From Parasponia andersonii (taxonomy: Eukaryota; Streptophyta; Magnoliopsida; Rosales; Cannabaceae), in NCBI GenBank assembly GCA_002914805.1, contig JXTB01000001.1, forward strand, positions 2,265,882 through 2,329,881: a stretch of DNA of 64,000 nucleotides, written 5' to 3'. Within the stretch, counting starts at the first letter, position 1. Every line of letters starts with the position of its first letter. The position numbers and the translations under genes were made by a program. This document shows positions 1 to 9,613 of this stretch, piece by piece. Below the pieces are notes generated by a model that made no database searches, was not told the origin of the DNA, and was given only the letters and a program-made list of their open reading frames with translations.

Positions 1-344
1 GCATGCATATATTCGTTTCTTCTCCCTTTCAAACTCTTCTTAGACTCATGGCACGTTTATGATGATCATGAATTCCAATATCAAGTTGGTTACGTCTTCT
101 GTTTTCATTAGTCTAATAACTTTCTTGTAAGGAAATTGAATGGTACCACATTTGACTTGTTAATTGAAAACATATTCCTTCATGCGTTACAGGTCAGAAG
201 ATTTACTCATTAAACTTATTATATTTCCTTGGAAACATTAATTGCCTAGCTCTTGATTATGAGGGGATAATATAATTAACAACTAGCAAACAATTAATAA
301 TGCCCACATGACCGAAAATATAAAGAGGAATGCCATAAATAATA
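1..344. other. AT-rich intergenic DNA, no gene seen
   Basis: Short AT-rich stretch with many stops in all frames. No coding region, RNA gene or repeat could be supported here. Confidence 0.5.
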
Positions 345-625
345 GAATAATTAATCATTTTCCCCCCGGTATAAATTTGTTTTCTATTTTTGACTTTGAT
401 AAAATTGTTCCTTTTTTGCTCCCCTCGCTTTGGGTTTTATATTCAAGTGCCTCTAAAATACTAAGTTATTTTTTTTTTGTCCTTCAACTCTAACACCGTC
501 AAAAAAATTATTAGTGGACAATGACCAAATTGGCATTTCACTCTTTTTTTTATTTTGGGGACACTTGAATATAAAGTCAAACATAAGAGAGCAAATTTAT
601 ACTGAGGGTAAAAAAAAATAGAGAT
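345..625. repeat. Foldback MITE-like element
   Basis: The left arm (about 355-470, containing GGTATAAATTTGTTTTC and ATATTCAAGTG) reads again in reverse complement in the right arm (about 540-620, GTATAAATTTGCTCTC and ATATTCAAGTG). This gives an imperfect inverted repeat of roughly 80-100 bp around a short centre. The element has no coding capacity, as in a non-autonomous foldback DNA transposon (MITE). A short ORF lies inside it but is only a by-product of the arm. The superfamily was not determined and no target duplication was identified. Confidence 0.55.
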
Positions 626-764
626 ATAATAACTAATTTTTTTTTTGATAATTAAATACTACACTAAAACTACAAACAAAAAACTATATGTAATAAAAAC
701 ACATATGTCAAGTTTGAATAAGAATTATTATATCACGCTTTTTGTTTTTTTTTTTCATATTACG

Positions 765-806
<42 letters not shown>

Positions 807-889
807 ACCATGTAAAAGAATATTATGTTACATTTATTTTTTCATTTTTTTCATTTATTCATTTATTAATCACACAAAAACTAGTTATT

Positions 890-1145
890 TGAAAATGCCC
901 AACAAAAAAGAAAAAAAAAATAATAAGGGCATTTATTTAACTTTTGAAAAAATTAAATAACTTATTAGTTATTGTCCACCAACTATTTTCTAACGGTTTT
1001 AGAACAATTTTGCCACACTTGAATACAAGTTAAAATTGATGGGACAAAAATAAAATGATTTTATTATTTAGGATGTACTTGAATATACAAAACTAAAAAT
1101 AAGAAAACAAATTTATATGAAAAGGACAAAATGAATAATTGTTGT
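890..1145. repeat. Second copy of the 345-625 foldback family
   Basis: In reverse complement, 960-1140 aligns with the left arm of the 345-625 element: ATAAATTTGTTTTCTTATTTTTAG, then TATTCAAGTAC, TTTTTGTCCC, TCAATTTTAAC and TGGTGGACAATAAC. It is a more diverged copy in inverted orientation to the first, so the two could also pair as one larger hairpin. No coding capacity. Confidence 0.45.
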
Positions 1146-1994
1146 AAAGAATACGCGTTAATAAAAATATGAGCTTTGTACATGAAAAGTTAGAGAAATG
1201 TGATACTCATCTCTCCTAGTTTTGGGCAACAAGCACCACATTTGCTTTTAACTACTTTATTTTTTTTTTCTTTTTTATTTTAAAATTATTGTTTCATATT
1301 GTATTAAAATAGCAGCAGCTAATTGCTCCACGTGAAATTACACCCCAATAACGCCGGCAGCTAACCGTATATTGTGGCCAATGTAAGCATGACTTTTTCA
1401 GTTAAGTTTTTTAGTGCGAGTAAACATATAAGTGGACATATGTAATTAAATTTGAACCCAAGAAAAAAAAATGATAATACTAATCAACTACATATGCCGG
1501 AGACGTATTGTGGCCCAAAGTTCAAAGTTTGGTATAGTACGATCAATGTATGATTGCCACGTGCCAGTTTGAAAGCCATCAAAGGTTTTTTTTTTCTTTT
1601 TTTTTTTTTTGAAAACAAAAGCCATAAAAGGTTTGGAGTGACTTTATAATGTCATTTGCGTGATTTGTTAAAAGCTAATTAAGTGACCTATGAAAAACAA
1701 AATATATAAAATCCAAACAAAATCAGTTGACTTTAAACTTATCAATATAATAACAGATTAAAGTTAATTAACAACGTAAGTTTAATCCAACAATTCATTA
1801 TACGAGATTGATTTTCGTCCCTAGTGCCGTTGCTTGTTGACTACTACAAAATGGATGAGAATGACGACCTCATGACCATAAAGGACGAATTAAATTCCTG
1901 GCTTAGCTTGCTCCATTAATTTGGACAGTATCTAAGCGCAGCCCCTGATGTTACATGAGCAAGATTCAAACTTATTAATAGTGCCAGTGCTTGC
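1146..1994. other. Intergenic, nothing recognised
   Basis: AT-rich DNA with homopolymer runs. No ORF, RNA gene or clear repeat boundary could be supported. Confidence 0.4.
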
Positions 1995-2412
1995 AGGTTT
2001 ACATAAAATAAATGGCACAATTAATCATTTTTAGATTAAAATTTACGGGGCAGCCAGTCATTTTCCTTTTTAAAATTTTTCTGCGACCGAAGATAAGTGA
2101 TTAAAAACACCAACTTGCTAATAAATTAATTTAATTTCACTAAATCGAGTCACACTTTTTAAAAAGTGGAGATCTTTTTTTTTTTCCTTTCTTTTTTTAA
2201 ACATGAAAAAGGACTCAAAATTAAGTCCCAGTCCTAACAGGTTAACATAAACTAAATGGCATAATTAATCATTTTACATTGAGTTTTACGGGGAAGCCAA
2301 TATTTTTATTTTATATAATTTTATTTTCTAGTTAGGAGTTAGGACCGAAGATGAGTGACCAAGAACTCCAATTCGTTAACATAGAATTCTTCCTAACTCA
2401 AGTAACACTTTT
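1995..2412. repeat. Diverged direct repeat of about 170 bp, two copies
   Basis: About 1995-2168 and 2240-2412 share a run of matching blocks in the same order: AGGTTTACATAAA / AGGTTAACATAAA, AAATGGCACAATTAATCATTTT, TTTTACGGGGCAGCCA / TTTTACGGGGAAGCCA, GACCGAAGATAAGTGA / GACCGAAGATGAGTGA and AGTCACACTTTTT / AGTAACACTTTTT. The copies are about 245 bp apart and clearly diverged. This looks like an old local duplication or two copies of a low-copy repeat. Confidence 0.5.
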
Positions 2413-2963
2413 TTTTTTTTTTTTTTTTTTCTAATTTGTTCAAATGAAAGTTTTTGGTCAAAATCAAATTGTCAGCAGACAAAAGAGTCTCTATTAATCA
2501 TGTATTATAATTTATAACACACACATTAATAGTAATGTGCATGTAACATAGACAAGAGGAACAAGAAGATGAAACTAATACCAAATGTTTCTTTCTTCAA
2601 ACCAAAAGGGCTCCACAAACCGCCCGGGTTAGTTGGAAATGAGAACTCATGGGACAAGAAATATGTGCTTAAATTTTATTTTAAGTCAAATTTTGAGTCA
2701 CGTGGTTTTCTAAATAGAAATTAATTTGTATAATAGTGGGGTCCCCATTCAAAGGCAGTAGTCGCAAGTCCATGGGCAGCCTACCAAAAGATACTTGGCC
2801 TTTGCATTGATTGTTTCACTTTTGAGGTTGGACCACACATGTCACTTACTATCTCATCAATTTCCATTAAATTATAGCAGTAAACCAAAAGTTGATCCAA
2901 AATGTTTTTAAGAAAAGAAAAACGTATGAAAACCATGTGTACTACTGTCTTATATATATATAT
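2413..2963. other. Intergenic, nothing recognised
   Basis: AT-rich, with a poly-T run and no coding region that could be supported. A 63-codon ORF on the minus strand has no recognisable features. Confidence 0.4.
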
Positions 2964-3203
2964 GCTTGCCAATCCAATAGGTATTTTTTTTTTACTTATG
3001 TATAGGTATTTTTTTTAGCCATTAGATTACAATCTAATGGTGATCCAATGGCTATAATAAAATGCACGAAAAGACGTATATCATTAATGTTCTTTCTCTT
3101 TCTTACCTTTTACAATAAAAAAATGTGCATGCTAAATTTTCATTGGCCAAATTGATACCTATGCATAGGTAAAAAAAAAAAAATACCTATTAGATTGGTG
3201 CCC
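2964..3203 (+). mobile_element. Microsatellite-targeting MITE, copy A
   Basis: About 240 bp, bounded on both sides by (TA)n. The left end reads GCCAATCCAATAGGTATTTT. The right end, in reverse complement, reads GGCACCAATCTAATAGGTAT, so there are imperfect terminal inverted repeats of about 45 bp, each followed by a second A/GTATAGGTAT block. The interior (ATTAGATTACAATCTAATGG; CATTAATGTTCTTTCTC) is shared with the other copies in this window. It has no coding capacity. The (TA)n flanks and lack of an ordinary target duplication resemble the Micron type of MITE described in rice, though family identity is inference. Confidence 0.7.
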
Positions 3204-3204
3204 T

Positions 3205-3235
<31 letters not shown>

Positions 3236-3463
3236 TTGTCAATCTAATAGGTATTTTTTTTTACCTATGTATATGTATTTTTTTTCTAGTTATTAGATTA
3301 TTATTTAACCGTGTTCTAACGGCTATAATGATGTATATCATTAATGTTATTTCTCTCTCTTATTTTTTATTATAAAAAAATGTGTATGATAAATTTTAAT
3401 TAGCCAAAACGATACCTATGTATAGGAAAAAAAAAATATCTAATGAACTTGTGCCCTATATAT
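3236..3463 (+). mobile_element. Microsatellite-targeting MITE, copy B (diverged)
   Basis: Same order of blocks as copy A (GTCAATCTAATAGGTATTTT, then CATTAATGTTATTTCTC, then GATACCTATGTATAGG) with more changes and a short internal deletion. (TA)n lies on both sides, so copies A and B occupy one compound microsatellite region. Confidence 0.65.
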
Positions 3464-3470
3464 ATGTATG

Positions 3471-3522
<52 letters not shown>
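3464..3522. repeat. (TA)n/(TG)n microsatellite
   Basis: About 60 bp of alternating TA with a few TG interruptions, between MITE copies B and C. Similar (TA)n runs lie at 765-803, 3204-3235, 4005-4023, 7830-7845 and 9391-9415, nearly all of them touching a copy of the same MITE family. Confidence 0.8.
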
Positions 3523-3523
<1 letters not shown>

Positions 3524-3677
3524 GTACCAATCCAGTAGGTATTTTTTTTTTACCTATGCATAGATATCAATTTGGCCAATGAAAATTTAGAATGCATATT
3601 TTTTTATTGTAAAAAGTAAGAGAGAGAAAGAACATTAATGATGCACGTCCTTTCATGCACTTCATTATAGCCATTGT
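3523..3677 (-). mobile_element. Microsatellite-targeting MITE, copy C (partial)
   Basis: Reverse-oriented half copy. It starts GGTACCAATCCAGTAGGTAT, continues through the block GGCCAATGAAAATTTAG to CATTAATGATGCACGTC, and stops at ATAGCCATTG next to a short TATATATA stretch. The other half is missing. Confidence 0.6.
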
Positions 3678-3687
3678 ATATATAAGT

Positions 3688-4004
3688 TGTCAATCCAATA
3701 GGTATTTTTTTTCTTTACCTATGGGTAGGTTTTTTTTTTTAGCCATTGGATCACCATCTAATGGTAATCCAATAGCTATAATGAAGTGTATGAAAAGACG
3801 TGCATCATTAATGTTCTTTCTTTTTCTTACTTTTTACAATAAAAAAATGTGCATGAAAAAGTAAGAGAGAGAAAGAACATTAATGATGCACGTCTTTTCA
3901 TGCACTTCGTTATAGCCATTAGATCACCATTATATGATGATCCAACGGCTAAAAAAAAATACCTACCCATAGACAAAAAAAAAAAAAACCTATTGGATTG
4001 GCAA
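3688..4004. mobile_element. Head-to-head fused MITE, long hairpin (copy D)
   Basis: Two outward-facing half copies of the same MITE joined near 3850. The left half runs from GTCAATCCAATAGG to CATTAATGTTCTTTC. The right half is its reverse complement, ending CCTATTGGATTGGCAACC at a (TA)n run. The result is a near-perfect inverted repeat with arms of about 150 bp. Mirror-image ORFs on both strands here are products of this symmetry, not genes. A transcript through it would fold into one long hairpin. Confidence 0.7.
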
Positions 4005-4147
4005 CCATATATATATATATATAATTTGCTTGTCATCAACTTTTATTACTAGCTTTAGCAAAAAAAAAAAAGAGAAAAAAAAAAGAAGAACATATATAAC
4101 GAAAGAAAGAGGTGGCACATGAGGAACGTGCATGATATAATTGGGAG

Positions 4148-4223
4148 AATGAATAATTTGCTGTTGTTGATGATAATGTTTTAGTAATGAATAATTTGCT
4201 GTTGTTGATGATAATGTTTTAGT
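4148..4223. repeat. Perfect 38-bp tandem duplication
   Basis: A 38-bp unit beginning AATGAATAATTTGCTGTTG and ending TAATGTTTTAGT occurs twice in immediate succession, offset 38 bp and identical by eye. It is probably a recent replication-slippage event. Confidence 0.85.
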
Positions 4224-4991
4224 TTGTTTCAAGACTCCTTAATTTTGAATTTAGTCCCATCGTCTTTGTCTCCTTTGTGCCTCTTCTTTTCCCACACAAA
4301 ATGCGGCATTTAGAAATGGCCTCTAGATTGTTTATACCACAACCAAACCATTCCATGCTACACTACTGCTTTGATGCTGCCAATTTGATATGTACAAGAC
4401 ATTATTAATACATAAAAAAGAGACAAAACAAAAAACAAAACAAAAAAGAAAGCAACTTTTTAATGCAATCCTAAACAGGTTGCATATGGCAAATAATCTT
4501 TATAAATATAGATATGTTGAATTATTGGTATATATCTTTTCCTTTTTCTATTTATTGCCAAGGATTTATGTCTTCCAATTGGAAAGCATGTTAATTGCCA
4601 TTGAATAGGATATTTTGCCTTTTGGATTTATTGTGACGTATATGTATATTATCCTCTTGAGAACTTGAACAACAATAGTTGAAAATTCCTGATCTAAAAA
4701 AAATGATAACATATGATTTTATTATAACTAAACAATATATTTTATTATTTTGCAAATTCCGTCCATAATAGTAAGTGTTTCTTATGGCTTTATATGGTAA
4801 GATAGACAGGAGACGCTAAACACACTTAAGGACGAACCTAATCCAATATAAAAATGTGATTAACCGTCTTCTTTATGTATATAATCATATTTCTAATTCT
4901 AAACACGTGTGCTTAATCTTTGAAATAATTGAGATAGATACATGTTTTGAACTTCCAAGAATAATCGATAATGACAGAGCGCATATATATA
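4224..4991. other. Intergenic, nothing recognised
   Basis: AT-rich sequence. A 72-codon ORF at 4390-4608 is lysine-rich at one end and hydrophobic at the other, with no recognisable family, so it is left uncalled. Confidence 0.4.
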
Positions 4992-5247
4992 GGGTCATAG
5001 TTTAGTATGTATTTTTTTTTTAGCTTATTTATAAGTATTTTTTCTCACTGCTGGATCATATTATTTAACAGTTACCTTGATTTGATTTAAGTAATTGGAA
5101 CAAAAAATAATAATAATAAATATTTATTATTTGATGCTCCTTCTTTTCTTCAACTTTTGCATGCATGGATATATTTTAATAGGACAAAAAAATATCTATA
5201 GATAACTAGGTTGAAAAGAAAGAAAGAAAAACCTACTCGATGCCTAT
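4992..5247. mobile_element. Diverged relative of the microsatellite MITE
   Basis: It has the same plan as copies A-F: ends in TATATA runs, a left end GGGTCATAGTTTAGTATGTATTTTTTTTTT, and a right end which in reverse complement reads GGCATCGAGTAGGTTTTTC. The interior differs from the main family. The flanking TA runs and terminal poly-T blocks suggest a related or analogous family, but similarity is weak. Confidence 0.35.
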
Positions 5248-6391
5248 ATATATATATGTATTCATATTTTAGATCTTATAGTCGAACAGATTGGAATTTT
5301 TGGATGCAAAAACTTGACATATTAACCCAACCAGTCTCCCATGCATACAATTAGTCATGAAAAGCTTGAACGTAAAATTTCCTTAGCACGATTTGGGTCA
5401 TAGATTGACAATAACGGCCCCAGGGCACCCATTTCAGGTTTTGGGCTTAAAGTTGGGTTGGGTTTATTTTGCAATAGAACATATAGATCACTTTATGAGG
5501 ATGAATTAATTAAATTTCTGTAAGTGTTTATAGTAAGTTTGAAAAAAAATATATCATAAAGTTCCACAACAGCATTTGAAGTAGAAATTGGAGTAGCTGA
5601 ACAGCAATTAGACAATGTCCAAGTGACACAACCAAGTGATATGCCTTTCTAATTAATTACAGTTCTCAATTCACCTCGAGGAGACCAACCAAAATCCTAG
5701 TTATTGGAGCTAGTAGCTATATTTTTCATTGTTACATGTCGGTGGGAAAATTAATATTGACAGTTGGATTACAAAAATAAACGCTATTATTTAACTCTCG
5801 TTTCAGTTCATTCTAACATATTTAATTACATTAGGGTCAATCTATATTGGTTTATCAGGAATTTAAAAAAGAAAAATCCGTACTATAATACATACTTACT
5901 ACCATATTTTTACAGTTAAGGCGGTGTAACAATTGGTCGTCAAATATAACAATTATCTTCTCCATAATTCCTTTTGTTTTTTTGAAATGAGTTATGTAGT
6001 TTTGCTATAAGGTTAAATTCATTATTGTAATAATTAAATTAGCAATATTTTGAGTAAGACACAGCTAGCTGCAAAAGGCTCTTCAGAATTTAGGTACTTA
6101 CTGCCTAATAACTTGTGTTAGATACCAGTTTTAGGTATAATAATAATAAATAACGCCATCATGGATTTTGATGCACTCAATCCAAAATTCTCAAGTTTCA
6201 TTGATCCAGTTTTAAGCTCAATACAGTAACGATCATAATCTTAGTCTATCCTACAAATGAGGAAAAAAAAAAGTAGTCCTTATATTATTATAATCAAGGT
6301 GAAATAACTTCAAGTATATTTGTGAAGTATACACTGTAAAAATGTGTGCATGTATTAAAAAAAAAATGAGGAAATCGGCATGGCCTCGAAA
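5248..6391. other. Intergenic, nothing recognised
   Basis: AT-rich, with no supported ORF. This is the 3' flank of the small peptide gene that ends at 6392 on the minus strand. Confidence 0.4.
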
Positions 6392-6673
6392 TTAAGTGGG
6401 GGACTCGTTGCCCCTATGGCTCGGTCCAGAATTAAGCGGCCCGCTGCGCTTAACGACACCCCGCGGCTGCCGAGCCGCCACCGCATGAAACTCTGGTGGC
6501 GGGGGAGTTGTCTTAGAAGCTTTCTGATGTATCGGCAGTGGCGGCGGCTGCAGCTTATTCCTTGCACTTCTGGCAGCGGCGGACGACGCCGTTAGGAGAG
6601 CTAATAGTGAGAGAAATATATATAGTATTGTGATGGCAAAGAAGTAAGACCGGTTTTGACTGAAGCTGGCCAT
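6392..6673 (-). CDS. Small secreted peptide precursor, IDA/PIP-like
   Basis: Intronless 93-codon ORF, clearly GC-richer than its surroundings. Residues 1-8 are a short polar N terminus, about 11-30 form a hydrophobic signal-peptide core, and an Ala-rich stretch (about 29-35) gives a likely cleavage site. A basic, Pro-rich variable region follows. Near the C terminus, residues 78-89 read GPLNSGPSHRGN, followed by the tail ESPT. This matches the layout of plant secreted signalling peptides. The block fits the IDA pattern (PxxPPSxPSKRHN) at P-[IL]-x-S-[AG]-P-S-x-R-x-N and shares SGPS with PIP/PIPL peptides. Such peptides are processed in the apoplast and bind leucine-rich-repeat receptor kinases (HAESA- or RLK7-type). 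The start is the first ATG before the hydrophobic core. Which family it belongs to is not settled by the motif alone. Confidence 0.72.
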   Translation of the reverse strand: MASFSQNRSYFFAITILYIFLSLLALLTASSAAARSARNKLQPPPLPIHQKASKTTPPPPEFHAVAARQPRGVVKRSGPLNSGPSHRGNESPT

Positions 6674-6717
6674 TATAAATATGTACTAGAGGACACAAGG
6701 CATGTTATATATTGTGG

Positions 6718-6725
6718 TTTATATA
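6718..6725 (-). promoter_or_regulatory. TATA box for the small peptide gene
   Basis: On the minus strand TATATAAA stands 45 bp upstream of the ATG at 6673. With a normal spacing of about 30 bp this implies a very short 5' UTR. Support is position and consensus only. Confidence 0.45.
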
Positions 6726-7029
6726 CACAATTCACATTATAAGGCTTTGGTTAGACCAATGTGTATTTGTATAATATATGTAAGCGAGAATTTGACAGAT
6801 GGATGAGGCAGAATTTTAAGCTTAGTAAAGAAATCCTTATAAAGTGGGAGTAGATCAGAGTGGAATATTGCATAAGACCATGACCCACGCCGCGTAGTGT
6901 TGGTTTGATTTTTCAGGCTTTTGGGGTCGATATATGAAAAACTTCAAAAAGGAGCAGAGAGAAATATTTGACAAAGTTTTGAAACTCATCAAAAAGCCTT
7001 TTCCTTTTTCACTTACTTTATATGAGAGA

Positions 7030-7517
7030 GGTAGGGTAGGGTAGGGTAGGGTAGGGTAGGTTAGCTTGGGATTAGAGAAGGATCACCTAAGCGGTGCTCC
7101 AATATTGGGTTATGAATTATGATTATAAAATTCTTGGTACATATAGTTGTGTGTTAAATTTCTTTTGGCAATTTTGTATGAAATGAAGGCAGTGGAAAAA
7201 TGATTAAGCGAGATTAATTTTGTTAGTTTCTTATATATTTAGTTACCAATGTATGTTACTTTCACTTTACTCAATTAGATAGGGTAGGGTAGGGTAGGTT
7301 AGCTTGGGATTAGAGAAGGATCACCTAAGCGGTGCTCCAATATTGGGTTATGAATTATGATTATAAAATTCTTGGTACATATAGTTGTGTGTTAAATTTC
7401 TTTTGGCAATTTTGTATGAAATGAAGGCAGTGGAAAAATGATTAAGCGAGATTAATTTTGTTAGTTTCTTATATATTTAGTTACCAATGTATGTTACTTT
7501 CACTTTACTCAATTAGA
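7030..7517. repeat. 238-bp tandem duplication seeded by (GGGTA)n
   Basis: A run of GGGTA repeats (about 7030-7060) is followed by a segment starting TTAGCTTGGGATTAGAG at 7061. The same segment, again preceded by (AGGGT)n, starts at 7299, and the two copies appear identical over about 218 bp. The microsatellite probably mediated unequal exchange or slippage. The near-identity means it is recent, or else an assembly artefact. Confidence 0.85.
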
Positions 7518-7584
7518 GGTCAGATTTTTTTTCTTTTTTTTGTTTTGTTTTGTTTTGGAGTAATATTAGGGTTCAGGATTTCTA

Positions 7585-7829
7585 TATGGCACCAATCCAG
7601 TAGGTATTTTTTTTTTTACCTATACATAGATATCAATTTAGCCAATAAAAATTTAGTATGCACATTTTTTATTGTAAAAAATAAGAGAGAGAAAGAGCAT
7701 TAATGATACACGTCTTTTCATACATTTCATTATAGCTATTAGATCACCTTTAGATGGTAATCCAACGGCTAAAAAACAAATACCTATCCATAGGTAAAGA
7801 AAAAAAATACCTATTGGATTGGCAACCAT
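7585..7829 (-). mobile_element. Microsatellite-targeting MITE, copy E (full length)
   Basis: It begins GGCACCAATCCAGTAGGTAT, contains GCCAATAAAAATTTAG and CATTAATGATACACGTC, and ends CCTATTGGATTGGCAACC followed by (TA)n. This is a complete copy in the orientation opposite to copy A, about 245 bp, with the 45-bp imperfect terminal inverted repeats intact. Confidence 0.7.
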
Positions 7830-7924
7830 ATATATATATATATAAAAGTACTCAGATTTCAAATGCATTATATATATATATGCTCTTTTTTTTTTCTCTC
7901 CCTCTTTCCTTTATATGTTTTTTT

Positions 7925-8045
7925 TTTATATATTACAAATTAGTGGGAAGATGGAAGAGGGTGGGGTTACAATCAGACACCTCTTACTCTAACGATTTGC
8001 TCTAACGATAGAGTGCTGATCACATGAGCTATTGCTCGTGGGTCT
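7925..8045 (-). mobile_element. tRNA-derived SINE-like sequence, minus strand
   Basis: Read on the minus strand it has a box A-like block (TAGCTCATGTGATCAGC), a box B-like block (TCTGATTGTAACCCC) about 50 nt on, and a tail running into A-rich sequence. This layout is that of a plant tRNA-derived SINE. Both boxes are weak, so the call is tentative. Confidence 0.3.
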
Positions 8046-8179
8046 CTTTCGTTTATATGTTAAAGGTGGATGAAGATGGGGAACTTAATCTTAACAAGCT
8101 ATATATTTAAGTATGCACAACAAGTCTTTTTTAGTATTTTTCTTACCTATATATGTATATCATAAGGTTACTTTGCTAA

Positions 8180-8325
8180 TTAGGGCTAGCTTAGTTGGTC
8201 CAAGATTTGAGGGATGTGTGTGTGAGTTTGAGAGGTCAGGAATTCAAATCTTTGTAGAGTGTGTGTGTTATTTTCCTTTAAATTTATAGTAAGTGGTGAT
8301 CATTAGTTAAGCCTAATTTTTTTAA
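8180..8325 (+). mobile_element. tRNA-derived SINE-like sequence
   Basis: Box A-like TAGCTTAGTTGG at 8187-8198 and box B-like GGAATTCAAATC at 8239-8250 have the spacing seen in tRNA-derived plant SINEs, and the unit ends in a T-rich run. No target duplication was located. Confidence 0.4.
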
Positions 8326-9390
8326 AAAAAATATCCTTATGTTATTTTATATAAATAATAAAAAATATATGTCACGAGCGACATACTTTGGAATAATCTT
8401 ATTACTAGTTGAATAGATAATTAAGTACAACAAGCCACCGTTAACGAAGATAAATACACTAGTCATATTTGTCTTATAACAAACATGATGGCTAACTATT
8501 AGCACTTAATAATTTATTACAAGATAAAAATGTCAATGCAAGAAATTACAGAAAAGTTGTGCTAGGACTTGCCCGAATCAGCATCTTCAAATTTTGAACC
8601 CAAAAATCAAGCCACAATAACATACATGTGACCATCTCTGTAGTTAATTAATTATTTTGCATAGTTGACTAGCTAATTAGTAGTGCTAAAATGTTATGAT
8701 TAAAGCTTTGAAAAGCTTTGGATAATAAGTGAAAGAATCACGTTATTGGCGACGCGGATAGTTAGGTAGATCAAAAAGTTGATTTTTTCGGCGATCGAAG
8801 AAGATAGATATATAATATAGTAGCAAGCCCAATGGACACTGAATTTAGTCCATTTCCTAATTTAAAGCTAAGTTTAGGCTACAATGTGACTTTTATTTTC
8901 CGTATATAGTCCGCGGGCTTGATTCTCCTCCCACCTCTACTATTGTATTTGCATGGATATACCACATATCATAATGGTCAACAATGGTGGCACAATACGT
9001 ATAGGTAGTGAGTCCTTATCCAATATCTTGTTTAGTTATTTGTAAGGTAAATTCCATTGGCCGCTATTCTTCAGCATTTGCATTGAAATATCATGTCTCT
9101 CTTCGTCAAAGTAAATTTTCGTCCTTGATACAGTACCATGCCCACTTAATTTTAAAAAAAATCATGATTTACTCTTTTTTTAATCATCATTTTGGTTTTG
9201 AAAAATAGGATTTTGCATAAAAGAAGTGACTGCAAAGGAATTTTCTTGATAATGTCATAAGTTATTGATAAGACATTTCAAGCAAAAAAAAAGGGAAAAA
9301 AAAAACGAAAAAAAATTCTTAGTTATGAGATTTCGTGTGGTATATGTTACATATAGATTGAAAATTCAATTTTACAAAACTTTGAGCTTT
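8326..9390. other. Intergenic, nothing recognised
   Basis: AT-rich DNA with many stops. A 66-codon ORF at 9008-9208 has no recognisable features. Confidence 0.4.
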
Positions 9391-9415
9391 TATATATATA
9401 TATATATATATATAT

Positions 9416-9613
9416 NATCAATTTGGCCAATGAAAATTTAGCATGCATATTTTTTTATTGTAAAAAATAAGAGAGAGAAAGAGCATTAATAATGCACGTC
9501 TTTTCATGCATTTTATTATAGCCATTGGATCACCATTAGATGGTGATCTAACGGCTCAAAAAAAAATACATACCCATAGGTAAAGAAAAAAAATACCTAT
9601 TAGATTGGCAACC
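9416..9613 (-). mobile_element. Microsatellite-targeting MITE, copy F (left end lost)
   Basis: A (TA)n run ends at an ambiguous base (n, 9416) and the sequence resumes inside the MITE at ATCAATTTGGCCAATG. It then follows copy E to the end at CCTATTAGATTGGCAACC and TATATATA. The missing left end may be real, or may reflect a collapsed microsatellite at the n. Confidence 0.65.

Noticed and set aside
3655-4052. Overlapping ORFs of 67-70 codons on both strands with mirrored peptides
   Set aside because: They are the two arms of the hairpin MITE. The repeated peptide follows from the inverted repeat.
6355-6595. Two other ORFs overlapping the small peptide gene
   Set aside because: They are shadow frames of GC-rich codons. 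Only the 93-codon frame has a signal peptide and a known C-terminal pattern.
7030-7060. (GGGTA)n as an interstitial telomere repeat
   Set aside because: The plant telomere unit is TTTAGGG. The unit here is five bases, so it is a plain microsatellite.
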